Source: Paraburkholderia polaris (lineage in GTDB: Bacteria; Pseudomonadota; Gammaproteobacteria; Burkholderiales; Burkholderiaceae). Taken from it: a stretch of DNA of 64,000 bases. A model generated the notes under the pieces. It ran no database searches, was not told where the DNA came from, and saw only the letters and a program-made list of their open reading frames with translations. The translations under genes and the position numbers were made by a program. Positions 26,302 to 34,091 of this stretch are shown one piece after another. Location of the stretch: positions 62,001 to 126,000 of the forward strand of contig NZ_JABBGJ010000034.1 of assembly GCF_012927345.1 (NCBI RefSeq). Reading direction: 5' to 3'. How positions within the stretch are numbered: the first letter of the stretch is position 1; each line of letters opens with the position of its first letter.

Positions 26302-26595
26302 GTGGACATCAACAAACAGGTAGCGGCCCTCACCGCCTCAGAACTTCAAACCGCCGGCGCGAGCCAGGCGACGGCGATCGCCGTCAGTGTGCTGTTGCGC
26401 CATCTGCGCTCGCCTGAACTGGTAAAACTGTTGTCGTCGGCGTTCGAAAACCACCAGGCGGTCATGCTGCAAACGCCATGGCCCGATCCGATGCTGCAGG
26501 CGTTCGAATCGACCCGCCGCTTTCTCGAGGGCGCCGCACAAGCCGAGTTGCCAGGCACACAAGCCGAACAGCAATCGCCAGCGCCGGACGCCTGA
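26302..26595 (+). CDS. Conserved hypothetical protein
   Basis: A 97-residue, mainly helical protein. The frame is open from 26167, but GTG 26302 with CCAGGGAAG 8 bases upstream gives the most natural start (V/MDINKQVAALTASEL). The body includes SVLLRHLRSPELVKLLSSAF and an aromatic stretch MLQTPWPDPMLQAFE; the C-terminus is Gln/Ala/Pro-rich. I do not recognise a family. The gene stands alone before tRNA-Leu, which is on the other strand. Confidence 0.6.
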   Translation: MDINKQVAALTASELQTAGASQATAIAVSVLLRHLRSPELVKLLSSAFENHQAVMLQTPWPDPMLQAFESTRRFLEGAAQAELPGTQAEQQSPAPDA

Positions 26596-26635
26596 GCGCA
26601 GCCGGGCACGCGAGGTCCGAGGCAACTCACACGGA

Positions 26636-26674
26636 AAACAAAAAACCCCGTCAGTCCGAAGACTTAACGGGGTT
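26636..26674 (-). terminator. Rho-independent terminator behind tRNA-Leu
   Basis: Stem AACCCCGT / ACGGGGTT with a 15-base loop, followed on the minus strand by TTTGTTTT-type sequence. It starts 17 bases beyond the tRNA 3' end. Confidence 0.85.
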
Positions 26675-26690
26675 CTCTGCGACATACGGA

Positions 26691-26777
26691 TGGTGCGAGG
26701 GAGGGGACTCGAACCCCTACACCCTTGCGGGCGTCAGGACCTAAACCTGGTGCGTCTACCAATTTCGCCACCCTCGC
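26691..26777 (-). tRNA. tRNA-Leu (anticodon UAG)
   Basis: An 87-nt class II tRNA on the minus strand with encoded CCA. The acceptor stem is GCGAGGG/CCCTCGC, the D-arm contains GGCGAAATTGGTAGACGC, the anticodon loop is TTTAGGT (anticodon TAG), a long variable arm (GCCCGCAAGGGTG) follows, and the T-arm has GGTTCGAGTCC. The anticodon stem has one mismatch at its outermost pair. Confidence 0.96.
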
Positions 26778-26997
26778 AGCCGGGCAAAGCGCTGCACGTT
26801 CTGCCCGATGTCCTGCATGCTCACGACCGCGTAAAAACCCGCGGCCGAAAGCGTAAGCGCGAGATTCTAACCGATTGATTCGCGCTTGTCTGCATTTGCT
26901 GATGCATCTGCCTGAGGCAGCGTCGATGCTACAATTTTTGGCTAAACGCACGCACGCCGTGCCCCTCTTCGCGTGCCCTTCCCCACATTCCAATCCC

Positions 26998-27822
26998 GTG
27001 AATTTCGACGAATATTGCCAGCAGAAAGCGGCGCCGCCCGGATCGAGCACCTACTATGCGCTTCGGCAGGCGCCCGCGGCAAGCCAGCCACTCCTGAGCG
27101 CGCTGTTCGCGCTGCGCCGGGAGTTTGAAGAAACCGTTAAGGAAACCAGCGATCCGGCCATCGGCCGCACCAAACTCGCGTGGTGGCAAAACGAGATCGC
27201 CGCGTTGGCTTCGGGTTCGCCGTCGCATCCGGTTTCCAAAGCGCTGGCAGCTTATCTGCCTGACGTGCAAGCCGCGTATCCGGAGTTACAGGCGTTGCTC
27301 GCCGGTTTCGAAATGGACCTCGATCAGGCGCGCTACCTCGACTACCCGAATCTGCGGCGCTACGTGCAGGGCGTGGGCGGCACCTTCGCGTCGCTGGTCG
27401 CGCGCGCTACGGCGAAAGACAGCACACAGGCATCAAGCTGGTCCGTGCCGCTCGGCGAGGCGCTACAGCTTGCGCAATTCGTCGTCGAAACCGGCAATGA
27501 TGCGCGTCACGGCCGCATCTATATCCCGATCGACGAAATGCAGCGCTTTAAAGTCACCGCGGCGGATCTGATAAACCGCAAATACTCCGACGCGTTTACC
27601 GAGCTGATGCGCTTCGAGACCAAGCGGGCCCGAGATGCGTTGCATGCGGCGCTCGCCGCCATGCCTGCGAATGAGCGCCGCTCGCAGCGCACGCTGGTGG
27701 CACAGACGGCACTCGCCTTGGCGCTGCTGGACGAAATCGAACGTGACGGCTATCACGTGCTGCATCAGCGCATCGCGTTGACGCCGATCCGCAAACTCTG
27801 GATCGCGTGGCGCGCCAGGTAA
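26998..27822 (+). CDS. Squalene/phytoene synthase-like protein (HpnD-related, Asp-rich motifs degenerate)
   Basis: A 274-residue all-alpha isoprenoid synthase-fold protein, from GTG 26998 (V/MNFDEYCQQKAAPPGSS). Conserved family segments are SSTYYALRQAP, RTKLAWWQNEI, GFEMDLDQ and the second-half region NDARHGRIYIPIDEM. In active squalene or phytoene synthases two Asp-rich motifs bind magnesium and diphosphate. Here the first reads REFEETVKE instead of a DDxxD type, and the second is reduced to ETGNDARHGR. The protein may therefore not make squalene or phytoene. The eukaryotic complex I assembly factor NDUFAF6 is a known member without catalytic Asp residues, so a non-catalytic role is possible. 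No other hopanoid or carotenoid genes are nearby. Confidence 0.75.
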   Translation: MNFDEYCQQKAAPPGSSTYYALRQAPAASQPLLSALFALRREFEETVKETSDPAIGRTKLAWWQNEIAALASGSPSHPVSKALAAYLPDVQAAYPELQALLAGFEMDLDQARYLDYPNLRRYVQGVGGTFASLVARATAKDSTQASSWSVPLGEALQLAQFVVETGNDARHGRIYIPIDEMQRFKVTAADLINRKYSDAFTELMRFETKRARDALHAALAAMPANERRSQRTLVAQTALALALLDEIERDGYHVLHQRIALTPIRKLWIAWRAR

Positions 27823-27875
27823 GCGGGCGCCACAATGGCCGCCACCTCCTGCTGATGAGGAAACGGCGACCGTTA

Positions 27876-29120
27876 TCAGACGCGCAATAACGGCAGCGGC
27901 TCGAACCGCTGCTGCAGGATCGCTGACGCGTCGAGCCCCCACCAGGGCCCAAGCACAGTCGCGTAGAGTTGCTGGAAATCGACGCCGACCGGCAAGTTGC
28001 CGTTGCCGTCTAGGCGCGCGAGCACCGGCGGCACGCCGTACAGGCCACCCCGCACTCGCCCGCCCATCACGAAATGCGGCGCCACGGTGCCGTGATCGGT
28101 GCCGTTGCTCTGATTCTCACGCGGACGCCGGCCAAATTCGGCGTAGGTCATCACCAGCGTCTCATTCCAGCGGCCGAGCTCCACAAGCGCCGACTTCATC
28201 GACGCAAACCCTTCGGCCAGTTGCTTGAGCAGCGCCGCCTGCTGACCGGACTGGTTCTGATGCGTATCGAAACCGTTCAGCGTCAAACGGATCACCGCGA
28301 CGCCCTGCCCGCTCTTCGGCTGACCTTGCGACGTGCCCCCCAAGGGGGCTTCCTGCGGGGCATCACCAGCGGCGAGTACCTGCATCGCGGTCTTGATCGA
28401 ACTGCCGAATGCGCCACCGGGAAACACCGTCTTCAATTGCGCCTGAGCTTGTGTGGGGCGCAGGCGATCGGCGGCTTTCACGATGTCGTTCTCGACGTCG
28501 AGAATGTGCGCCAATTCCGGATTACGCTCGTGCAGCGACACCGGTGTGACGAGATGCGAAGCCTTGACGAACTGCGCCGGATTGACCAGCGCGATCGCGC
28601 GCGCGCCATTGGCGAGTGGCCCCATTTCCGCGCTGCCGATCACGACGCCGTCGGCGGCAAAACCGGCGGGCACCGGAGCCTGCGCGAATGCACGTGTCAA
28701 CCAGCCCTCGCGTAAGTATTGATCCGAACGCGACGCGGTGTCCCAGATCTCGATCGAGCGGAAATGCGACAGGTTCGGTTGCGCGTAGCTGACGCCCTGC
28801 ACGATCGCCAACTGCTGGCTCTGCCAAAGCGGCATCAGAGGCTGCAACGACGGATGCAGCGCGGTGCGCTCGTCGAGCTGAATCGCCTGCTCGCGCTTGA
28901 TGCCGATGTTTTTACGCAGCTGATAGTAAGTGGGATCGGCAAACGGAATCACGGTATTCAAACCGTCGTTACCGCCCTTCAACTCGACGAGAATCAGCAG
29001 GTTGCCGTAGCCGCGATTCATCGAGCCGCCGGGCGCTGCCGCCTGCGCGCCGAACGCGCGTGGCAACCAGAGCGTCGCGCCGGCGGCTGCGCACATCGAG
29101 AGAAAGCTGCGTCGTTTCAT
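27876..29120 (-). CDS. DUF1501 family exported protein
   Basis: A 414-residue protein with an N-terminal Tat-like signal (MKRRSFLSMCAAAGATLWLP). Family segments are LLILVELKGGNDGLNTVIPF, PLMPLWQSQQLAIVQGVSY, and the end region TYAEFGRRPRENQSNGTDHG, which resembles the metal-binding part of sulfatase or alkaline-phosphatase-like folds. It lies 144 bases downstream of a DUF1800 gene in the same direction; the two families nearly always occur together. Both are exported and of unknown biochemical function. A palindromic repeat is embedded in the coding sequence around residues 253-265. Confidence 0.88.
   Translation of the reverse strand: MKRRSFLSMCAAAGATLWLPRAFGAQAAAPGGSMNRGYGNLLILVELKGGNDGLNTVIPFADPTYYQLRKNIGIKREQAIQLDERTALHPSLQPLMPLWQSQQLAIVQGVSYAQPNLSHFRSIEIWDTASRSDQYLREGWLTRAFAQAPVPAGFAADGVVIGSAEMGPLANGARAIALVNPAQFVKASHLVTPVSLHERNPELAHILDVENDIVKAADRLRPTQAQAQLKTVFPGGAFGSSIKTAMQVLAAGDAPQEAPLGGTSQGQPKSGQGVAVIRLTLNGFDTHQNQSGQQAALLKQLAEGFASMKSALVELGRWNETLVMTYAEFGRRPRENQSNGTDHGTVAPHFVMGGRVRGGLYGVPPVLARLDGNGNLPVGVDFQQLYATVLGPWWGLDASAILQQRFEPLPLLRV
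28325..28361. repeat. Palindromic GC-rich repeat inside the DUF1501 coding sequence
   Basis: The core GCCCCCCAAGGGGGC is a short palindrome (GCCCCC / GGGGGC) followed by TTCCTGCGGGGC. I recall this spelling as a frequent dispersed repeat in Burkholderia-type genomes, usually between genes. Here it is translated in frame as part of an Ala/Pro/Gly/Gln loop, so it seems to have inserted without breaking the gene. Confidence 0.5.
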
Positions 29121-29264
29121 CCTGCACCTCGTTCGATTGTCATGGCGCGTGTCTTGCCGCCGTCGACGGACCGTTTATTCGCGCTGCCGACCTGGGTTAA
29201 ACGGTTGCTCTGCTCAATTCCGTCGCCCGTCGCAGTCGCTCACTTCAACGGATAGCCCGGTTGC

Positions 29265-30899
29265 TCATTTCAACTGATAAGCCGGGTCCATCAGCAACGC
29301 CTCCAGATAAGCACTGGCGGTCGAATCGGTTGCGATCGCGTCAACCGGCGTAAGCGGCAAGACAGCGTGCTGCAACTGAAGCTCCACCGATAGCCCCGGC
29401 TTCGACGTCGGCGCCGTGTTGTAATGTAGAAGCCACGTGTCAATGTCAAAGCGTACGCCACCTTGGCCCGCCTGGCCGACTCGCGCCGTCGCGCGCTGCA
29501 TCGGCGGATTCGCCTGCATATTGGCGGCTGTGCCGCTCGCGGCGATCTTCGCACTCGTTGGATTGTTCATACGCCGCGGACCGGCGGTTTCAGTCGCGCG
29601 AAACAATTGCTCGACGAATTGCTTGCGCGCAAGCAGTGTCGAACTGTTGATCCATATTGTGCCGCCCGGCCATCCTTTGACGTTTGGCGGGTAGAACAGG
29701 TTCTCGCCGAGCGTGCGGATCTGCGCGGCGAACGGTGCCGTGTTGTCGTAGCCGATGTCGAACGCACGCAGTGTTCCGACGACGAACTCCGCCGGTGATT
29801 TCACCAGGACACCGCGATCGCCGTCGTCCCAGAACGCGTCGCTCATGAAGAGGTCGCGCAGCGCGACCTTGATATCGTAGTGACTCGCGCGGAACTGCGC
29901 GGCGATCGGTGCGATGCGGGCGGGGTCCGGGGTATCGGAGACAAACTCGCGCCACAGCTTGGTCGTGACGAAGGTCGCGGTTTCCGGTCGGGCGAGCAGG
30001 ATGTCGAGCACCTGATCGCCGTCGAACGGACCGGTTTGACCCAGCACGGTCTTGTCGCCGTCGTCGTGCTGGTTGGCGCGCCACACGTACGTCTGCGCGT
30101 CGGGGTCGAGACTCCACCCTGTGTAGGCACGCGCGGCTTCCGATACGTCCCGCTGCGTGTAGTGCCCTTCGCCGAGCGTGAATAGCTCCATCACTTCACG
30201 CGCGAAGTTTTCATTGGGCTTGCCCTTGCGATTGCTCGAGCCGTCCAGGTATTGCAGCATCGCCGGATCTTTCGCGACGTCGTGCAACAGCTCGCCGAAG
30301 TTGCCGAGCGCGTCATGGCGCAACAGCATGTTCTGCTGCGCCATCTGCTGCGGATACTGGACTTTGTCCTGCCCCGACGTGAAGTGGTTGTGCCAGAAGA
30401 GCGTCATGCGTTCGGTCAGCGGCGACGGCGTGCTCAACATCTCGCGCACCCACCACGCACGTAATATTTCGTAACGCTGGCCACGCAGTCGCTGCTCGTC
30501 ACGGCGTTGATCGTCCGTCCACGTCTTGCGGATTTCGCGTGTCGGGATCGGTTCGAGCACCCAGACGGGCAGCGGTGTGACGGATTCGGTTCGGGTTGCT
30601 GCCAGCACCTTGTCGACGGCCTGCTCGCGCGTGAGTCCAACGTATTGCGCGACCTCGCCACTGTCGGGCGCAAAGCCGACGCGTGTCAGGAAGAAGCGCG
30701 CGTCATCGGCGTCGAGGATGTCCTGGTCGGCAGGGGAAACGGCAGATGCGGCAGCCGGCGCGCGACGCGTGTTGTAGGGAGCATGAGAAGCGCCTTGCTG
30801 CACGGCCAGTGCTAGCGCACACCACGTCACAGCCGCGAGCGCAGTGGCAGTAACTGCAAGCCAGCGCCCACCATTACCGCCTGTCAGCACTTTCATCAT
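29265..30899 (-). CDS. DUF1800 family exported protein
   Basis: A 544-residue protein. The N-terminus is a signal peptide or anchor (residues ~12-32, LAVTATALAAVTWCALALAV). Family segments are DARFFLTRVGFAPDSGEVAQ, MTLFWHNHFTSGQDKVQ, NENFAREVMELFTLGEGHYT and NVKGWPGGTIWINSSTLLAR near residue 420 (here given in pieces, key residues Trp-His-Asn-His-Phe and Gly-Trp-Pro-Gly-Gly). It is the upstream partner of the DUF1501 gene. DUF1800 proteins are thought to act in the periplasm or outside the cell; the substrate is not known. Confidence 0.88.
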   Translation of the reverse strand: MMKVLTGGNGGRWLAVTATALAAVTWCALALAVQQGASHAPYNTRRAPAAASAVSPADQDILDADDARFFLTRVGFAPDSGEVAQYVGLTREQAVDKVLAATRTESVTPLPVWVLEPIPTREIRKTWTDDQRRDEQRLRGQRYEILRAWWVREMLSTPSPLTERMTLFWHNHFTSGQDKVQYPQQMAQQNMLLRHDALGNFGELLHDVAKDPAMLQYLDGSSNRKGKPNENFAREVMELFTLGEGHYTQRDVSEAARAYTGWSLDPDAQTYVWRANQHDDGDKTVLGQTGPFDGDQVLDILLARPETATFVTTKLWREFVSDTPDPARIAPIAAQFRASHYDIKVALRDLFMSDAFWDDGDRGVLVKSPAEFVVGTLRAFDIGYDNTAPFAAQIRTLGENLFYPPNVKGWPGGTIWINSSTLLARKQFVEQLFRATETAGPRRMNNPTSAKIAASGTAANMQANPPMQRATARVGQAGQGGVRFDIDTWLLHYNTAPTSKPGLSVELQLQHAVLPLTPVDAIATDSTASAYLEALLMDPAYQLK

Positions 30900-31069
30900 C
30901 GATCATCCGGTTGCGAGGCGTCACGGAAAGGCATTCGCGCATGCAAAACGCGCTCTGCTCTGGCAGCTCAACGGCAGATGGAACGGCAAAGTTGACGGAG
31001 GAAGTGCAACGAAATCTTTCACGCGCGGACAACGCACGATCGGCGTGCCCAGAGCAGGCACGAAAATAG

Positions 31070-31402
31070 CTACCGCTTATAGAGTTCGCGGACAGCGTCT
31101 TCGATGTGCTGCCGCAGCAGACGCCGTTCGTCGGGCGTCATATGGCCATCACGACGGCGTTGATCAAGATCGGGGGGAACTGCAGTGCGCAACATGACGT
31201 CTGACGCAGGGCTGTCGTTGTTGGTGTTGGGATTGCGGCGATTCGCCCTGGAATTAGCCGACTTGGGCACGCGTTCGCTCACAGCTCTGTCGGCCGAAGG
31301 CTGGGCGTGGGCGAGCGTTGGTCCTAGTGTGCCTGCAAGCGTCCCGGCTACCGCCAGTGCAGCTACGCTTAGGCGCACATTCGGCCAAACCCCTCCCTTC
31401 AT
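31070..31402 (-). CDS. Small secreted hypothetical protein
   Basis: A 110-residue protein from ATG 31402 (AAGGGAAC upstream). Residues 1-33 form a Sec signal peptide ending in LGPTLAHAQ. The mature part is polar: an Asn/Arg-rich segment (NRRNPNTNN), then PPDLDQRRRDGHMTPDERR and a helical end RQHIEDAVRELYKR. The phrase MTPDERRLLRQHI resembles the small periplasmic DUF-type proteins with a TPEERRxLRxxV motif. It lies divergent from ompR. The function is unknown. Confidence 0.75.
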   Translation of the reverse strand: MKGGVWPNVRLSVAALAVAGTLAGTLGPTLAHAQPSADRAVSERVPKSANSRANRRNPNTNNDSPASDVMLRTAVPPDLDQRRRDGHMTPDERRLLRQHIEDAVRELYKR

Positions 31403-31571
31403 GTTGTTCCCTTCGTGGCGCGGCAACCGGCTACCTCAAATGCGTATACAGACCCCGGTAGCGAGCCGGGTGCGAGAGTTTTAGTCGAGTGAAGTATCCA
31501 CCGAACAGCCGCATTCAGTAAAGGAGTCTACCTGCCCGTGCTTTACGTCGTGCCACAGTGCGGGTAAATTT

Positions 31572-31587
31572 TGTAACTGACTGTAAC
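31572..31587 (+). promoter_or_regulatory. Direct repeat TGTAAC-N4-TGTAAC upstream of ompR, possible operator
   Basis: Two identical TGTAAC hexamers are spaced exactly 10 bases apart, just before a TTAAAT hexamer (31591-31596) that could be a minus-10 box for ompR. OmpR/PhoB-type regulators bind tandem direct repeats with a 10-11 base period, so this may be a site for autoregulation. Evidence is spacing and position only. Confidence 0.4.
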
Positions 31588-31640
31588 CCGTTAAATGATG
31601 CAACCGCGCGCCACTTTCTAATCGCGCTAAGATGCCGACC

Positions 31641-32366
31641 ATGGAAACCAAAAACCCTTCGAAAATCCTCGTCGTCGACGACGATCCGCGCCTGCGCGAT
31701 CTGCTGCGCCGCTACCTCGGTGAACAGGGCTTCAATGTCTACGTTGCCGAGAACGCGCCTTCCATGAACAAGCTCTGGGTGCGTGAGCGCTTCGACTTGC
31801 TGGTGCTCGATCTGATGCTGCCGGGTGAGGACGGCCTATCGATCTGCCGCCGCTTGCGCGGCAGCAACGACCGCACCCCGATCATCATGCTGACGGCCAA
31901 GGGTGAAGATGTCGATCGTATCGTCGGGCTCGAAATGGGCGCCGACGACTATCTGCCCAAGCCGTTCAACCCGCGCGAGCTGGTCGCCCGGATTCACGCG
32001 GTGCTGCGCCGCCAGTCGCCGTCGGAGTTGCCGGGCGCGCCGTCCGAAACCACCGAAGTGTTCGAGTTCGGCGAGTTCGCGCTGAATCTCGCCACCCGCA
32101 CGCTCACCAAGGCCGGCCAGGAAATTCCGCTGACCACGGGTGAGTTTTCGGTGCTGAAGGTGTTTGCACGTCACCCGCGTCAGCCGCTGTCGCGTGAAAA
32201 GCTGATGGAACTGGCGCGCGGTCGTGAATATGAAGTCTTCGACCGTAGTCTCGACGTGCAGATTTCGCGTCTGCGCAAGCTGATCGAACCTGATCCGGGC
32301 AGCCCGCGTTTCATCCAAACCGTCTGGGGTCTGGGCTACGTGTTCATTCCTGACGGTGCAGCCTGA
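31641..32366 (+). CDS. ompR: OmpR-type response regulator
   Basis: A 241-residue regulator from ATG 31641 (an in-frame ATG at 31632 would add three residues). The receiver domain shows VVDDDPRLR, the phospho-acceptor Asp in LVLDLMLPGEDG, the Thr in IMLTAKG and Lys in YLPKPFNPREL. The winged-helix output domain carries LTTGEFSVLKVFARHP, the recognition helix RSLDVQISRLRKLIEP and the wing FIQTVWGLGYVF. It pairs with the histidine kinase EnvZ encoded downstream, probably sensing envelope or osmotic conditions and controlling porin-type genes. The 192-base gap to envZ is filled with palindromic repeats. Confidence 0.93.
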   Translation: METKNPSKILVVDDDPRLRDLLRRYLGEQGFNVYVAENAPSMNKLWVRERFDLLVLDLMLPGEDGLSICRRLRGSNDRTPIIMLTAKGEDVDRIVGLEMGADDYLPKPFNPRELVARIHAVLRRQSPSELPGAPSETTEVFEFGEFALNLATRTLTKAGQEIPLTTGEFSVLKVFARHPRQPLSREKLMELARGREYEVFDRSLDVQISRLRKLIEPDPGSPRFIQTVWGLGYVFIPDGAA

Positions 32367-32385
32367 GTTTGTCCTCAGCTCCTGT

Positions 32386-32534
32386 GTCGACCAGAGTTGG
32401 CGCTTTAGCGCCTTATCTCTGGTCCCATGCAAAGCAGTCGACCAGAGTTGGCGCTTTAGCTGTCGACCAGAGTTCGCGCTTCAGCGCGATTACTCTGGTC
32501 CCATGCAAAGCGCTTATCTCTGGTCCCATGCAAG
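32386..32534 (+). repeat. Array of REP-like palindromic repeats between ompR and envZ
   Basis: Four related units lie head to tail. Unit 1 (32386-32436) and unit 3 (32462-32512) are complete: GTCGACCAGAGTT, a small inner stem-loop, then CTCTGGTCCCATGCAAAGC. In both, ACCAGAG pairs with CTCTGGT and an inner 5-bp stem closes a 4-base loop. The inner stem is GGCGC/GCGCC in unit 1 and CGCGC/GCGCG in unit 3, a compensating change at the outermost pair. Units 2 (32437-32460) and 4 (32513-32534) are a left half and a right half. The array lies within the ompR-envZ transcript if the two genes are co-transcribed. Confidence 0.85.
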
Positions 32535-32558
32535 ATAGTTTCTAAATAAGAAGGGCCC

Positions 32559-33908
32559 ATGCGGATCGACCGGCGCCTCCTGACGCTCGCGTTCGGTGGC
32601 CTTTTCTGGCGGACCTTTCTGTTGATCGCGTTGTTGATCGCAGTCAGTCTCGCCGCGTGGTTCCAGAGCTTTCGGGTGATCGAACGCGAGCCGCGCGCAC
32701 AGCGCGTGGCGTTGCAACTGGTTGCTATCGTCAAGCTCACACGCACTGCACTCCTCTATTCCGATCCCGACCTGCGGCGCGCCCTGCTGCAGGATCTGGA
32801 GAGCAATGAAGGGGTGCGCGTGTACCCGCGCGAAACCACCGACAAGTACAAACTCCAACCGGACGAGTCGCTCAACCGGCTGATCGAACACGACATTCGC
32901 GGCCGCCTCGGCGACGACACGGTCATTGCACAGAGCGTCAACGATATCCCCGGCGTCTGGATCAGCTTCAAGATCGACGATGACGATTACTGGGTGGCGC
33001 TCGACCGCGATCAACTGGACAACGCAACGGGCTTGCAGTGGGCCGGCTGGGGCGTGTTCGCGCTGGCGCTGTCACTGTTCGGCGCGGCCTTCATCACCAG
33101 TCTCGTGAACCGCCCATTCGCCCGGCTCGCGATGGCCGCGCGCAAGGTCGGCTCCGGCCAGTCGCCGGAGCCGCTGCCCGAGCGCGGCATGGGCGTGGCC
33201 GCCGAGACCAATCGCAGTTTCAACCAGATGGTGCAGGACCTCGAACAGCTCGAGGCCGACCGTGCACTCATGCTCGCAGGTATTTCGCACGATCTGCGCA
33301 CCCCGCTTGCGCGGCTGCGGCTCGAAACCGAAATGAGCCCGTCCGACCAGGCCACCAAGGATGCGATGGTCGACGACATCGAGCAGATGGACATGATCAT
33401 CGGCCGGTTCCTCGATTACGCTCGTCCCGTACAGCGTGTGCCGGAACCCGTCGATCTGTCGGTAATCGCAGGCGAGCTTGCCGCGCGAATGCAGAGCGAA
33501 GACAGCATGCGCCTGATCACGCGCCTCGCGCCATCGGCGGTGATCGAAGCGGATGAAACCGATATGCGTCGCGTGGTCGGCAATCTGCTGGAGAACGCGC
33601 GCAAGTATGGTTTGAGCGACGGCGACGGCATACCGCATGTGATTCTGGAAACAAGGGTGTCACATTCGCGTGTCGAGTTGTCGGTGGTCGACGAAGGGCC
33701 CGGAATTCCTGAAGACCAACTGGCCCTTGTCACACGCCCCTTCTATCGTGTGAACTCGGCGCGCACCCAGGCGAACGGCACGGGCCTTGGCATGGCCATT
33801 GTGCAGCGACTGGTAGGCCGTTATCGCGGCGCGTTGCGCCTGCGCAATCGCACGCCAGGCCCGGGTCTCGAAGTGACGATCGAGTTTCCGCTGGCAAAAG
33901 GCGCCTGA
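32559..33908 (+). CDS. envZ: EnvZ-type sensor histidine kinase
   Basis: A 449-residue inner-membrane kinase. First helix about residues 14-36 (FWRTFLLIALLIAVSLAAWF), periplasmic sensor to about 155, second helix at ~157-182 (WGVFALALSLFGAAFITSLV), then HAMP, the dimerisation domain with phospho-acceptor His in AGISHDLRTPLARLR (about H244), and an ATPase domain with NLLENARKYG, VVDEGPGIP and GTGLGMAIVQRLV. It is the cognate kinase of OmpR. ATG 32559 follows AAGAAGGG. The periplasmic part has the motif DDDYWVALDRDQL. Cytosolic and sensor architecture match the E. coli EnvZ. Confidence 0.93.
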   Translation: MRIDRRLLTLAFGGLFWRTFLLIALLIAVSLAAWFQSFRVIEREPRAQRVALQLVAIVKLTRTALLYSDPDLRRALLQDLESNEGVRVYPRETTDKYKLQPDESLNRLIEHDIRGRLGDDTVIAQSVNDIPGVWISFKIDDDDYWVALDRDQLDNATGLQWAGWGVFALALSLFGAAFITSLVNRPFARLAMAARKVGSGQSPEPLPERGMGVAAETNRSFNQMVQDLEQLEADRALMLAGISHDLRTPLARLRLETEMSPSDQATKDAMVDDIEQMDMIIGRFLDYARPVQRVPEPVDLSVIAGELAARMQSEDSMRLITRLAPSAVIEADETDMRRVVGNLLENARKYGLSDGDGIPHVILETRVSHSRVELSVVDEGPGIPEDQLALVTRPFYRVNSARTQANGTGLGMAIVQRLVGRYRGALRLRNRTPGPGLEVTIEFPLAKGA

Positions 33909-33983
33909 TTGTCTGTGCGTCTGCACGGTTCTTGCGACCACCGGCCGCGTCGGATATCAGCACCCTGATTGTTAGAGGAGAGC

Positions 33984-34013
33984 TATTGGGCGGATGATCC
34001 AATAAACCAATAT
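33984..34013 (+). promoter_or_regulatory. Inverted repeat upstream of ahpC
   Basis: TATTGG and CCAATA are separated by 9 bases, and a third half-site CCAATAT follows 2 bases later. It lies about 80-110 bases before the ahpC start codon. It could be an operator or part of the promoter. It does not match the OxyR consensus as I know it, so the regulator is open. Confidence 0.25.
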
Positions 34014-34091
34014 CGGAGACGTGTACGTGCTCGTTACGGCGAGCCAGTAGCCTCAACATGCAATTTTTCGATCAAACGAAGGAGTATTCGC

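Noticed and set aside
32367..32558. Possible riboswitch between ompR and envZ
   Set aside because: The structured region is made of repeated units with half copies, which fits a dispersed repeat array and not a single folded ligand-binding RNA.
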